Positions 46,216 through 58,452 of a stretch of 64,000 bases of DNA are shown here, piece after piece. Made by a program: the position numbers and the translations under genes. The DNA lies in contig RWJK01000970.1 of the NCBI GenBank assembly GCA_004335835.1, forward strand, positions 1-64,000. The letters run 5' to 3'. Origin of the DNA: Scenedesmus sp. ARA3. Lineage: Eukaryota; Chlorophyta; Chlorophyceae; Sphaeropleales; Scenedesmaceae. Positions within the stretch are counted from its first letter, which is position 1. Every line of letters begins with the position of its first letter. Under the pieces are notes generated by a model. The model saw nothing but the letters and a program-made list of their open reading frames with translations. It was not told the DNA's origin and searched no databases.

Positions 46216-46972
46216 ATGCAGTTCCTCAAAGCGCTTGGTGAGCAGCAGGAACAGTAGCTGTTGTCATGCGTTGGCACCCATGGTGTCCTCTAGCCATCTA
46301 CCAGGACATGCAAGCCCAAAACGATATGATATCTGATGTAACTCTGCAACTCGCAGGCAGTGTGCTGCAGCAGTCACAGCGGGCAGCCAGGTGAGGGCAG
46401 CAGGTGCTGCAGGAGTTGCAACTGCTGGCTGTGCTGCTCTCTGTTGGCGTTCAACTGCAGAATTGTGTTTCCGCAGGTCCTTGGAGCGGTCTGTGCAAGA
46501 GGTGGTTGAAGTGTTGCAGCCGGGGCCGCTAGGGGTGAGCTGCAGCCCTTGTTCAGTATGCCAGGCAACAGATGTTTTGTGCGCGGAAGTGCCACCTGCC
46601 CCAGTGGGGGACACCGTGCAGGCGCTGGCAGGCTCAATTGCCTGGCCCTTAGTGGCAGGCACATCGTTCCATGTACATGCTGCTTAGTCATTGGCCGAGG
46701 TGTGCGCCTGTGACAGTGCCTGCTGTCTGCTGCACTTGTGCACCTGCCTGCAGGCCACTGCTGCAAGATGGGATGCACGGCGCAGGGCAGAGGCAGAGCA
46801 GGCGGTGCAGCAAGCTCTGGACAACTGGCAGGCCTTGCAACAGCAGCATCGGCAGCAACAGCAAGAGCAGTGGACGGTGGGCCCTGCACAGCACTCGGAG
46901 CTATGGAATGCGCCTGAGCAGCATCACAGCGGGGTGCAGCAGCAGCAGCACGAGGGCCATGCCAACAGCTGA
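46216..46972 (+). CDS. Unrecognised small coiled-coil-like protein
   Basis: A four-exon model, 46216-46237, 46357-46390, 46477-46534, 46754-46972, joins in phase with GT-AG junctions to about 110 aa. It reads MQFLKALG-SVLQQSQRAA-RSLERSVQEVVEVLQPGPLG, then ATAARWDARRRAEAEQAVQQ and ALDNWQALQQQHRQQ. The whole N-terminal two thirds is predicted helical with heptad-like spacing; the end is Gln/His-rich. Such short helical proteins occur among BLOC/BORC and Mediator subunits, but no family could be assigned. The divergent G-patch neighbour 390 bases away supports a real start here. Very short first and second exons (22 and 34 bases) lower confidence. Confidence 0.5.
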
Positions 46973-48459
46973 TGCGCTGTTGAGTATACACCTCCAGCAA
47001 AGCTCTTGTGGCTGCTTCCTGCAGTGCAGTGACCAGAACATTCCAGCATTGGTCCAGCATTGCTTGAAGGTGCACAGCTATGCATTAACCACGGTCCTTC
47101 TGGATCCTGGAGCCGTAAAAATTCGTCCTTTTACATTTAACCACACAAGGGGGAGCCCCCCTTCGAAGCATCAATCCCATTTTCTGGCTGGACACTGCAT
47201 CAGCTGGGCGTGCACGAGCATGTGTGTGTGCCATTCAGCAGTGCTTGGCGTCAGCTCCTGTTGTTTACACAGCCAAGTTGCAGGAGGTTGGGCTACACAG
47301 TGCCTGTGCACGCCTCACGCACCTCAGCCTGCATGCCGCATGCGGGCTGCTGGCGCAGCTGAGTTAACGTAGCAGCAGCAGCGGCAGCAGCAGCAGCAGC
47401 ACCACCACCACCACCACCACCAGAAGCAGCAGCACCACCACCACCAGCAGCAGCAACAGCTGGTGGCCCACTTCTGCTCAGCTCACATGGTGGCCCAGCC
47501 CCTGCTAGGGGTGTAGTACACCAGCCCAGCACTCCAAACACAGTTGCGTGTGGCTGTGTAGAGCATGGCCTTGGCTTCAAGGAGTGGGCAACCTGCTGTG
47601 CATGGCGTGCCTGATGTGCCGTTGTATAACTCTGAAACAGTGTGTGCTCAAGCATAAGGATGCATGCATCATGATGATCATCAAGCTGTTCGCCACAGCT
47701 ATTGCTGGCAGGTCAGACAGCCAGGACAGCATGGTTATGCTCCATCTTTGTAATATCCTTCAAGTTGCTGAGCAATTAAACCAAGGGGTTGACCACCCTA
47801 CACCCCGGTGCCAAGTGCAACAATCAGCCAGGCTGTGCTGGTTCGACCAGCTGAGTCAGCCCCCAGTGCCACTCCCAGTGTAGTCTACACTACAGTGGGA
47901 AGGTACCAGGTAGGTTGACTGGTTAGCCCAGTTCCCTGACCTTCATCACCACCTATTGGGGTCTTGTGATCATATAACAACGAGTGTTGTGTTGCCACGA
48001 TGATATCACGGAAGTGCGTTATGCTCTGCGCGGTTTGACCGTCAAACAGTCGCAGCACGCGGCAGCAGCAACAGCAAAGTCAACAACGGTTCAACCAGCC
48101 AGAACAAACACACGGTACTTCGCTTTTTCATTTGTTTTCAAGCTTTATCACATCCTTTTCAGTGTGCAAAAGCTGCAGCGCAGCCTTCTCATTTGAAATA
48201 CTGACGCGAGGGAAATTCCCGGTTGCTGCCGTAAGGGTAGAATATGTGGCTTAAGCGTATCAACAAAGTTACATATATCAATTTGAAGTATTGAGAGTTT
48301 TCTTTGATCCGTTTGGGCGCGTGGTTGGCCCGGTATGCGTAACGTTGACTAGGTTCAAACTTCGTCACAAACGGCCATGGACGAGGGATATAGTCTACTG
48401 CGGCCGTGCAAGGCGCTCATACCAGCGCGCTTTGCTACCTACTTCAACTTTCGATAAAA
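46973..48459. other. Intergenic DNA with a (CAC)n block
   Basis: No coding exon recognised. A (CAC/CAG)n block lies at 47,370-47,460. From about 47,960 to 48,460 the sequence is more A/T-rich and non-repetitive, probably promoter DNA of the next gene. Confidence 0.35.
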
Positions 48460-48933
48460 ATGTGCATGGAGGCTAACATATCCGTCTGTTCTGTGCTGAA
48501 CGAAATGCAAGGGCTCGTCTTGCAGTGCGGGTGCGTTGCTGAGAACTGCTCGAACAAGCTTCCAGTTAGCATCAATGTCTTCTAAAACAGCTTTCTAACA
48601 TATATTGTTTGCCGCAGGCCCGCCAAAGAGGTCACCAAGCAAGAGGCAGGCAAAACGCAGCACCACCGCAGCGGGAAGCACGCCCTGCACTCGCCTAGCC
48701 CCAGACAAACGGTTTTGGAGCGTCCACAGCAGCAGGCGGGAGTTACAGGCAGCAGGAAGCGTTTGAGGACACAGCTGACCCTGGTCATTCCGGTTGCTGT
48801 CACGGACGACTCACAGCAGGACTGCGCGTTGAGGCGGCCAACCCTGCGCTTATTCCGTGCTCCGGAGGACTCAGAAAGCAGCTTTTGCCCCCCTGTGAAG
48901 CGGCAGGCCACACAGCTGCACCCAATGCGCTAA
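48460..48933 (+). CDS. Unrecognised small basic protein (tentative)
   Basis: Two exons, 48460-48530 and 48618-48933, join in phase to about 128 aa: MCMEANISVCSVLNEMQGLV...CGPAKEVTKQEAGKTQHHRS, later GSRKRLRTQLTLVIPVAVTD and a basic end PPVKRQATQLHPMR. The donor is GGGTGCGT and the acceptor GCCGCAG. Basic clusters (SRKRLR, PPVKR) could be nuclear signals. No homology recognised. Support is only the open frame, a plausible intron and ordinary, non-repetitive composition; an upstream exon is possible, and a second in-frame Met at 48466 is an alternative start. Confidence 0.4.
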
Positions 48934-50779
48934 ACAGCAGCAGTAGCAGCAGCAGTGGCAGCGGCAGTAGAGGTAGCAGTAGCAGTAGCTGCTGTTACAG
49001 CTGCTGTTGCAGCTGCTGGCCCCTACAACCTGTACAGACAGCTCCTGCTGTGACTCGAAGCCAATGTGTCGTTGCCTGAGGAGCAGCGCCCCATACTGCA
49101 GAACTGATATCCAGCTAGCTGGGACATGGGGCACCTTGCATGTGCGCTTGCAGTACAGCAGCAGGCACGCCTGACATGGACAACTTGCTTGTGTGCCGGT
49201 TATTTTGTTTACTGCAGGAGGCCACAGTAGGTGTGGGCACTCATCAGGGAAGCCAGTTTTTTGCTTGTCAAATCAGCCATATTCAGTTCAGGATATCCAG
49301 CAGCAACATGCGAAAGTAGGTGCTGCAATGCACCTGCACCTGCATACCCACCATTCCTTTGAGTGTCAGGTAGTCAGGCAGCCACGTGGGCAGCAGGTTG
49401 CTGTGCCCCGTGAATAAGTACTCAGCACTGCTGTGAGCTACGGGAGCAAGGTTGACCTCGCATAGCACAGCTTGGGTGCAGCCCGTACGTGAATTATGAA
49501 GGCACTCTAAACCCACTGTTTAGTTGTTGGCCATTTGGTTGTGGCGGGACAGCAGACAGGGCCAGGCTGGGGCCTAGCGTTTGTTTAGCTGTGTGCACAC
49601 AGTGACTTGACAACAACTGTACAATCCATTGACCACCTGATTTGTCATGGCTTGCATCACTGCACTGTCAAATGTTGGGATGGCTATGGTAGGACTGTCC
49701 CTTGTGTTAGCAGTGCACTCGGCAGTTGTGTGACTGCACACACGCTGCCCATGCTAGGCTGTGCTATCTGCTGTGGGAGCATGGGAGGTGGCTTGCCAGG
49801 TTTGTGTGGCAGACACCAATAGAGTAAGAAAAACCTGGCTTGAACCTGTTAAAAGTTGCGGGGCTGCAGCTACCATAGGGGCATTTCGTTGACAAGTTGC
49901 TGCTGGAGGCTACTGATGCTACTTCCAGCATTGGTGCTGATGGCCAGGCAAACACTTTTTGCGGGGTGCTCTTGCCTGTATGGTGTGGCGGCCACAATGC
50001 TGGTGCCACAATTCTAAGGCATCTGGTCTTGGCCAACTTTCTACCTGCTTGTGCACATGGCACTCAAGTGGAGCCTTGCTGCAAAGCAAGCTGGCTGAAG
50101 TGCAAGCAGTTTGTGCCAGCCACAACACAACAGATGTGGCCAGAAGCTTCAGCAGTGACCGTTACTAGCTAGCTGGTGGCAGCAGAGGCTTGGGTGCGTG
50201 CCCAGTTGCGTCTGGCCTGCGCCTGCCTGTGTGTTGCTGTGCAAGCTTTGCTGGTGTCTGGACAGCGTGTCATGGTCAGCCTGTCGGCACTCATTTTCTG
50301 ATGTGTTCGACTCCACTCCTTCACATATCTTGCGGATGCCAATTTTCCAGTATCAGGTTGTTACTGAAGGGGCAATGTTTGGCTCCCAGCATGGCCTGTG
50401 CCGTGACGCATGTTTGGAAGGGAGATGCAGGTTGGAGCCTTAGGATCGGCTCCCGCCCTGGTTCCCCTTTTGCAAGCAGCTGTGAAGGTGTAAATCCACT
50501 TTTGACTTGCTTCTCTTCACGTCACCAACCTTCACTAGTCTGCGTGAAGGGACACTGTATCGTCAGCAAAAGCTGCTCCTGGTGCACAGTTGACATCAGA
50601 AAGCTGCCATTTACTTTGACCCGCTAATGGTGCAACTTGTCTTGCTGCTTGTCCCTGCCAGTTCACTTGATTTCCAACTTGAAAACAAACAAGCCCATGC
50701 GATACATGCATGACTGCAACAAGCTGAGCACGTGGGTTGCATGTAAGCCGACATGCCTCTCCTTGCGCAAGCCACATGT
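48934..50779. other. 1.8-kb convergent interval
   Basis: Between the 48460 gene and the channel's stop codon. T/G-rich on the plus strand through much of its length; (AGC/AGT)n at 48,938-49,000. A CTGCAG-preceded stretch at 49,218 and short ORFs near 50,190 are not convincing exons. Confidence 0.35.
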
Positions 50780-53700
50780 TCATGGTGACCTCGAGGGCCC
50801 CGACACAGCAGCCCTTGCTGCTGTCACAGCTGCCGCTGCTGCTGCCCACTTTGACTGCTTGACAACAGCCACAGTTGGCATGCTGCCATCTGCTGCTGCT
50901 ACTGCTGCTCCCAACGCAGCTGCTCCAGCTGGAGCTGCAACCACCAACCCAGTGGGTTCTGCAATTGGAGTGTTTGACCCTGTAGGCTTGCCTCCTGCAC
51001 CACCAGCCTGGCAGTTGCTGCGGTGCGGCACCAGCACATATGCTTGGTCTGTTGCATGCAGTTGTGTGTCCTGCAGGCACAGAGTTGCCAGAGTGCTGGA
51101 GTCGGTGGTTTTCACCGTTGCCAAACACTGGACTGTGCTCCACAATGCACAGAGCTGGTAGTGAGCGTGCACCCAGGCATGCGGTACAAGGTGTCAGTGC
51201 AGAGATCATTGCTGTGGGTTCATTAGTGTTACGACGATGAGTGCAGAGAACCATGCCACGGCTGCGGTTATCACAGCGCATACAGCCTCAAACAGGACGC
51301 TGCAGCTGTTAACCGGGCAACAAGGCGTCACAAGCAGCCGCTCACCCCATCTGGGTTGGTGTACACGTAGCAGATCTCTCTGCCACCCAGCTCTGCCACT
51401 TCTGCACAGCGGTACAGCCCGCAGCACACCATGCCGCAGCCCACCAGCCAGGCAAAGAGCTGCCCAAAGGTGTCACAGGGGAAGCCGGCGACTGGCAGCT
51501 GCAGCAGCACGCCTCCGCCGCTGCCACTTGGCTGCGAGTGCCACTGCGTCAGCAGCTGGCTGATGATGCGGGGCGTGCCGCAGCTGTATAGTGCCTGCAA
51601 GCAGCCCGGCACAGATGGGTATCAGTGAACTGAACCCTTCCCAACAGCATAAGAATCACTGCTGCAACATCTACACGCGGTGGCATGGTAGAGTATGCAG
51701 CACCACCCCAAACAGCACTGCGGCTTGTTTGCCACGTGTTGCCAGCTGGGTGCACGACTGTGCAAGCGTCAAACAAGAGAGGTTGCTCCTTAGACGCACA
51801 ACAAACGAAGGGTTGAACAAGGCCAGCTGCTCACAGCAGCACTGCCTTCTGTAGTATGCCAGCACAACACCTCCCACACCTCGCGCAGAGCACCGCAAAT
51901 ACACAGCCCCTCACCTGACAGGTCAAGCTGTCTAGCATCTGTGGCAGCAGCACCCCACCAGACATGAAGGCTGGCGTTGCTGCTGCTGCAGCTGCTTCGC
52001 CGCAGCGCCAGTCCAGCAGGCTGCCCAGGGGGTCCAGGAACACCAGAGAGCTGCACTGGCTCAGCTCACACAGCACCTGGGGCATGAGCAGCAAATGTAA
52101 CATGTCACAAACGAGCAGGCGAGCCTGCGCCAGCCTATGCTCGTCGGAGCTATCACCACGAGAAGGACAGGCGTGCGCTGGGCTGCATAGCATGTCATCA
52201 ACACACAAATGAACGGCAGCCAGCATTGCTGTACAGCAGCATGCGTGGCAGCATGCCTTCAACAGCATCGAGCTATGCTGCCAGCTGGCTCGTGACTTCT
52301 GCCGCAGTTGAAACGTAAGCACAGCTTGTGTCATGCAAACTCTGGCTGCATTGTGTACAATGCATTCTGCACATCTGCGCAGTGCCATAATGTGCGCACC
52401 TGCATGTGTGGGTTAAGGCTGTGCAGGTGCCTGGCAGCAGCCATGACATAGGCGTCAGCCATGCCAGCATCTCCGGTGGGGCAGTGCGGCCAGCTGGCCC
52501 CACCGCAGCCCCACGGCAGCAGCAGCACTGCACCTGCCGCGCTCTCTGCATTTGCGCGCAGCAGCGCCTCTGGGTCGTGCATGCTGCCCTGCACAAAGTA
52601 CACCTTCTCCAGCCTGCAAAGCAGAAACATGAATGAAGGCCGCAAGTTTGTTTGATCAAGAACCTCAATGTGTGTCAGCAGATGTGTACCTCAATGCGTT
52701 TGGCAAGTGGATATCCTGCTGCTGGATTTGTGGCAGTTGCAACTGAGCAGCTGCTGGCGCACACACCTGGCAATCTGCTGCCACTCAGGCCCCGAAGGCG
52801 TGCTGCTGTCCAGCACCACCACAGGCTGCACCACAGGCAGGCTGCTGCTGCGCAGCGGGGCCAGCAGGCAGAACAGTGCAGAAGGTGGCGCGCCGTTGCC
52901 GCACACCAGAAGGTGGCCCTGCAGCTGCACCTCTGCTTGCAGGAAACCCTGCAAAACCCAGCAGTGTCAGTAGGCAGGGCAGTGAGTAACACAACAAGGT
53001 GCAGTTCCAAACCATGAAGATGGTTGACTTGTTTGAAACTCTGAAGGTTGCAAGTGTGTGCCGCAGTAGATCAAGGAGTCACAAATGAGCAGTCACACAC
53101 CATGACAGGCACGCGATCACCTCAATAGCATGCCAGCCTACCTCCAAGCTGTCATCTGCCTCCGCCTCACTGCGCGTATGGTACAGCAGCTGCAGCTGCT
53201 TGCTTGCCAGCGCCCTGCCCTTCCTGCTGGCTGATGTCAGCCGCCGCCGCAGCTCAGGCAGGTCGGCCTGCACTGCCGCAAGAGCCACGTCTGCACAGCA
53301 AAAGCAGCAGCAGCAGCAGCAGCAGCATGTGCGCAATATCATCATCAGTCACGAGTCAAGGGCAAACCTTCTAGCTAAAATTGATTGCATCACAGCACTC
53401 TCATGAAAGGTGTGCCGTGACAACACCAAGTTGCTGCATGTGCAGCAGTGCCTGTCACAGACATGTTTATGGCACGTTGATGCACTACAACAGATTCACC
53501 AAGAGCGCGGACCTCCAAAGTCTCGCTGCCGTGTGTTGACCTGGATCGCTCCTCTGCTGGTCCTCTGCCGCCTCCTGCCCCCTGTAGCACCGTCCAGCCC
53601 AGCAGCTGCTGCGTACCCAGGCGCACTTGCCAAGCTAGCAGGTATGCTTAGCAGTGACTTGGCACTGGTGCTGACCAGTGCTGCTGCTGCACTCATGCGG

Positions 53701-56700
53701 CTAGAGCCTGCCTCAACATCGCCAGCTGTCCTGCGAGACTTTCTCAGCCTTGGCCCAGCGCCCGCTGCTGCTGCTGCTGCTGATGTGCTGTCGCTGCCAG
53801 GGATGACAGCAGACATTGCGTCCAGGCGCCTCTCCTGCTGACTGAGGCTGCCTGAATAGCCAGACTCTGCCGCTGCTGCTGCTGCTGGTTCTGCAATGCT
53901 CCTGCTGCTGGGGCTCAGCATACGCAGGTGTTCTACGCTGCTGGCTGCGCTGATGTCTGAGCACTCCACGCTGAAAACCGGTACGCTTATGCTGCCCAGA
54001 TGCTGCTGCTGTGGCAACAGCTGGATGCCGTCAGCTGTCTGCTCAGGCTGTAATTGAGCTGCCTCCTTCACAGGGCTGCTGGCTGCTGTGCCGCCTTGTG
54101 GAGAGCCCATGCTGCTGAAGCTGACATCACGCAGCTGAATCACACTCTGCTGCAGTGCCACCTTGTCATGCTGCTGCGCTACCCGTGTGTGCGCTTCCGC
54201 TGCAGCAGCACCTGTGTGCGCCAGCTTCCAAGTGAAGTACTCCTCTGCTGGTGCATCCATAATGTCTAGCACCACCCGCAGGTCTGAGGCAATGACAAAG
54301 GCTGACGTGTGGGGCGTCACGATCTGGTGCAGCGGCGCCAGCACGAGTGAGTGTGCATTGCTGACAGCTGTGGCCACTGATCCAGCTGACAGCGCACTGC
54401 TGCCTCTGCTCGCTGCTTGTGCTGTGTCGATGTCTGGGTCTATGGCGCTCTCTGGTTCGGCTGCATCTGCACCACCTGCTGTTGCAATTGCCACTGCTTG
54501 GTACACTTCGTGCAGGTACACAGCCAGTAAGCTTACTGGCTCACCAATCAAATGGGCTGGCAGACTTGCCACCTGTAACAGAAGCAAGCATTATGCATGA
54601 GGGCCTGGTGTTTGCAAACAGCCAACAGATGCAATTGGCAGCCAGCATCACTGCCAAGCAGCAGGGCGCCCAGGAGAAGGAACATCACGTAGCTAGCCAG
54701 CAGCAGCAGCAGCAGTAGCTGTGCGCACCTCGTACAGCTCGTTTGTTGAGCCCTGCAGGTACTCCTGCACAGCCAGCGGCACCTGCTCACACTGCGCGTG
54801 CAGCAGCGCCTGGGAGTCCACGCTGTGCACCAAGTTGTTGACCAGCGTAACCGCACCAGGGCAGGCCAGGCAGCTTTGCCCCATCAGGCTGTACTTGATC
54901 TCACTCAAACAAATGACGGTCACGTGGCTGCTGAACAGCTGCCAGAACGAGCTGCTGCTGACAACGCCGCTGCTGCCGCTGCTACTGCCGGTGCCAGCGG
55001 CATGCATGCCTGTCTCTGCAGCTGCTGCCGTGCCGCTTGTAGGCTTGCCTGTTGCTGGTCCTGCGCTGTTGCTGCTTTTGTCGCACGCTTTCAGCATCAC
55101 TCTTGCTAGAACATCATTCAGCTCATTGCCAGTGCCAGGCTTGCACCCAGCAGCACCTCCTGGGCTGTTGCCAGCGTATGTCGCTGCAGCATCGCCAGCT
55201 GCATCAGCCCTGCTCACTGCATGCGGATGCAGGCTGATGCCGCTACCTGCTGCTGCATACCTTGCCAGCAAGCTGTCCAGGTTCAGCTGTGACTCTGGCA
55301 GCAGCAGCTGGATGCACACGCGAGGCAGCCCAGCAGAGCTCTTCTTCTGCAGGAATGCAGGGACATTAAGGCAAGGGGCACAGAGCTCTGCTCAATTTTG
55401 CGCCGATAAAGGTGCAGGTACAGCCGTTGCGTGACACACGCCAACACCATGCTGGCTGTTTCAACTGCTGCATCAGCTTCACTTGCAAGTCACGACAGTA
55501 GCTGCAGCAGGGGTGACGCTGACAATGTGAGCAGTGTACAACGGCGGCTGACGACAGGCAGCACCAACAATGCTCAACAACAACAGGATCACCAGCTGTG
55601 AAATGGTAGCAACTGGTGTAGAACATTCATACAGCCACTCACCGGGCGGAGCCGTGCCTCCATGTCCCTTACCAGCTGAGCCAGCTGCTCACTGAGCGGC
55701 CTGGGCCCATGCCTGGCCTGTGTGCGCTGCAGCTGCAGGCAGTAGTGCCCCACAGCCAGGCAGGCCATGCTGTTCTGCAGGTCCTGCTGCCGCGCATCCT
55801 GCGGCGACTTGTCTGCCATGATGAAGACGGCATCTGCAAACTGCACTTGCGCACGGGCCAGGTCCTGCAGTGGCACCAACAAAACGCCCAGCATCATCAT
55901 CAAAGCCCAGCATAACAATTGGCAACAGTGGTAGGGGCCCTATGCCTGCCAGCAACATAGGGGCTTCATCACATGCACCTGCCTTACATGTTTGACATTG
56001 GCTGTTGCCCAAGGTGGCCATAGACCATATGTACTATGAGTGGTTTTGCTATCAAAAGTTGCACAACGCAGACCAATGCCCAGCTCACCGCATTGTTCAT
56101 GCAGCTGCCTTGCAAGTACAGCATGCGGTGCGACTGCTTGTGCGTCTTGAGCAGCCGCTTCAGCTCATCGCTGGGTGCCTCAGGGCTCAGCAGCACCAGG
56201 TTGAAGTCAGGGAAGCCATAGTCCTGTGTGCTGTACAGCTCCTCCACAAGCAGGCCCATGCTGGGCACACTGAACTGGCCGGTGAACACAACGTGCCTGC
56301 CCCTGCACACATGCATAGGTGAAAGTAGCAGCAGGTGCCAGAGCAGAAGATACTTTATGCATGCAATGGCCGGCAGTGCATAGCGCAGCGCTGGCTGCAG
56401 TTGCCTGCATCTCGCTGATGGGTTTGGCGCAGCTGTCTGCTGCAGCCTCCCTTCCTTGCACGGAAAGCCGTTCAATACCGCAACACTTCAACATGTGAGC
56501 TGCCTACCTGGCTGTGTGAGAGTAGCGAGCCGTCTGGTAGGGGCTGGTCTCATTCAGGGCTGTGACCAGCATGCTTGTCTGGTATGGTAAGATGGCAAAT
56601 GTCAGCAACAGCGCCAGGATCAGTGTGGCTTGCGAAGCCATCACAGATGGAGTTATGTCACCGTACCCTGCAAGGCAGCAGCACCCAAGGCTATGTATTC

Positions 56701-58452
56701 TGCAGATCATTGTCAGCATAGGCGCTGCTGCAGTTGAGTCCCTGTTAGTGACGAACTGCTGGTGAGCACAATGCAGGCCACCAACTGCAACATGTGTAGA
56801 CAGCAAAAAAAATCATTTTCGTATTTTTTATATAAGAAGTATTATTATCCAAGAAAAACTTTATAAAATCATAATCTAAAAACTTTCTAAAACATCATAA
56901 TCAAAATTTTGCTGCTGCTATTATTGCTGCTGCTGTGTGACAGTCTGTGTAAACAGATCCCCATAGCACTGCTGTGTGGTTTCAAAATGAGCAGGTGTCA
57001 GTAATGGCAGGCCTACCTATTGTTGTGGTGGTGACCACAGACCAGTAGAGTGCCTGAACAATGGTCAAGTCTGGGTAGCGGTCACCAAAGCGTGTTTCAA
57101 TCTGCATTGAAAAGTGAATAGGTTCATTGTGTGTGGAGCATGCCATCCAAGGCGCCAACTGCCTGCGTATAACTGTTTCAAACAATGCATTGAGGGCGTC
57201 AGCAGGGCTGCTCTGCAACAGCTGAAGTGCTGCATACAGGGTGCCAGGCAAGGTGAGACTCGGTGCATGCAGGCAGCAGGTTTATGTCAGCTGTTGCCTG
57301 GCCAAGCACCCACCTCATAAAAGAGTCCTGCAGATGTGACTATGATGGCGAGCAGTGTGAAGATGAGCGTCAGCAGCCGCATCTGTATTTCGTTCTGCAG
57401 CCGCTTTCCCAGCCTGAAGATCCTGAACACACGCAGCACCCTGAGAATGCGCACCATACTCTCAACCACAGATGCAGCTGACGTGGACACCTGCAGAGCG
57501 CCACATGAACAGCAGCAGAGGCAGCAGTAGACGATGCTGTTGGATGCAGGGCACTGAGCTGGACAGAATCAGTGCAGCCAGATCCCTAGCTTGTGTACCA
57601 CACAGGCAGGGGTTGCCGGTGACAGACGCTGCGACTTGGCTGCACTTGTAATGCTGTCTGCAGCAAGCATTGCTGTCAGCGGCTTCAGCTAAATGCCTTC
57701 CTAGCCGATGAAGGGCACTTGCATGTTATGTGCAAGGCCCTGTACTCACGTCACGGTGCATGGCGAAGGATACAAATAACGGTATAGTTGTCCCCAGGTC
57801 CAGTAAGCTTTGGCTGCTGAACACGTAGCGCCATCTGTCATGTGCCAGCCACAGCCAGAAGAGCCATTCCAAGACAAACAGGCAGCTGCACACCAAGTCC
57901 ACCTGCCGCAAGCTCTGGTATACTGGGTGGTAGTCTGGCAGAGCTGTCTCAACCTGGGTTGCAGGGAAGGTTGGGAAAGGTTGGCAGTACCATCAGCCTG
58001 TGCGTCTGCTGCCCATCACAGGTTGCAGGACGCTGAGCAGCTCCTTGTGCACAGATACAGTGACAGGACATCCTGTGAGTCCGCTACTGCAAGATGCAAG
58101 CAAGCAGGCCGCTGCGCTGGCCATGCTTTTCATCCACCGCTGTTATTGCTCACCATGTAAGTGAATACAGTGAGTACGGACAGTAGAGATGACAGAATGT
58201 CGATCTGGATGCCTGCAGGACAGAGAACACGTGTGCATGTGTAAGTTACAAAGGGCCCCAGGCACGGGAGCTGCTGCCTTCCTGCAAGGTGCACAGGCAT
58301 ACACATGGAAATTGTGGAACAGACAGGAGTGCAGGGTGCAGCTTGCCTGCTTCCGTCCTTTCAATCCAGTTGTGCACCCGCTTTGACAGCGGCACAGTGC
58401 CAAAGGGTGCTGGCTCCTCATACTCAGCATCTGGCTGCTTGGTAGCCTTCAT
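50780..58452 (-). CDS. BK/Slo-type six-transmembrane potassium channel with two RCK regions
   Basis: Voltage- and ligand-gated K+ channel. Sixteen minus-strand exons: 58452-58347, 58212-58154, 57953-57750, 57490-57314, 57101-57017, 56667-56508, 56302-56089, 55864-55643, 55346-54729, 54572-53591, 53290-53142, 52948-52767, 52613-52400, 52076-51915, 51594-51346, 51070-50780; about 1,357 aa. S1 is at residues 38-58, S2 74-93, S3 about 105-120. S4 (MVRILRVLRVFRIFRLGKR) has Arg at 137, 140, 143, 146 and 149. The filter is TTTTIGYGD (about 207-214), then S6. RCK1 starts GRHVVFTGQFSVPSMGLLVE; RCK2 starts GHLLVCGNGAPPSALFCLLA. A Ser/Ala-rich linker of several hundred residues separates them. The late CYVYTNPDG...DQAYVLVPH block matches the end of Slo RCK2. 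The exon 10 donor (53591) is uncertain. Intron 1 appears to be GC-AG. Calcium gating is unproven; no Asp-rich calcium bowl is evident. Confidence 0.92.
53291..53316 (-). repeat. (CTG)n tract before channel exon 11
   Basis: Minus strand: GCTGCTGCTGCTGCTGCTTT and then TGCTGTGCAG directly before the exon. Confidence 0.65.
56804..56910. other. A/T-rich island inside a channel intron
   Basis: About 107 bases of strongly A/T-rich DNA (AAAAAAAATCATTTTCG, TTTTTTATATAAG, AAAACTTTATAAAATC) abruptly inside GC-rich intron 5, bordered on the right by GCTGCTGC repeats. Confidence 0.7.

Noticed and set aside
47370..47460. (CAC)n block as coding His tract
   Set aside because: No flanking homology, and frames close quickly on both sides.
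50637..51161. Plus-strand Ala-rich ORF of 174 codons
   Set aside because: It is antisense to the last K+ channel exon, whose minus-strand reading matches the end of Slo RCK2 and joins in phase.
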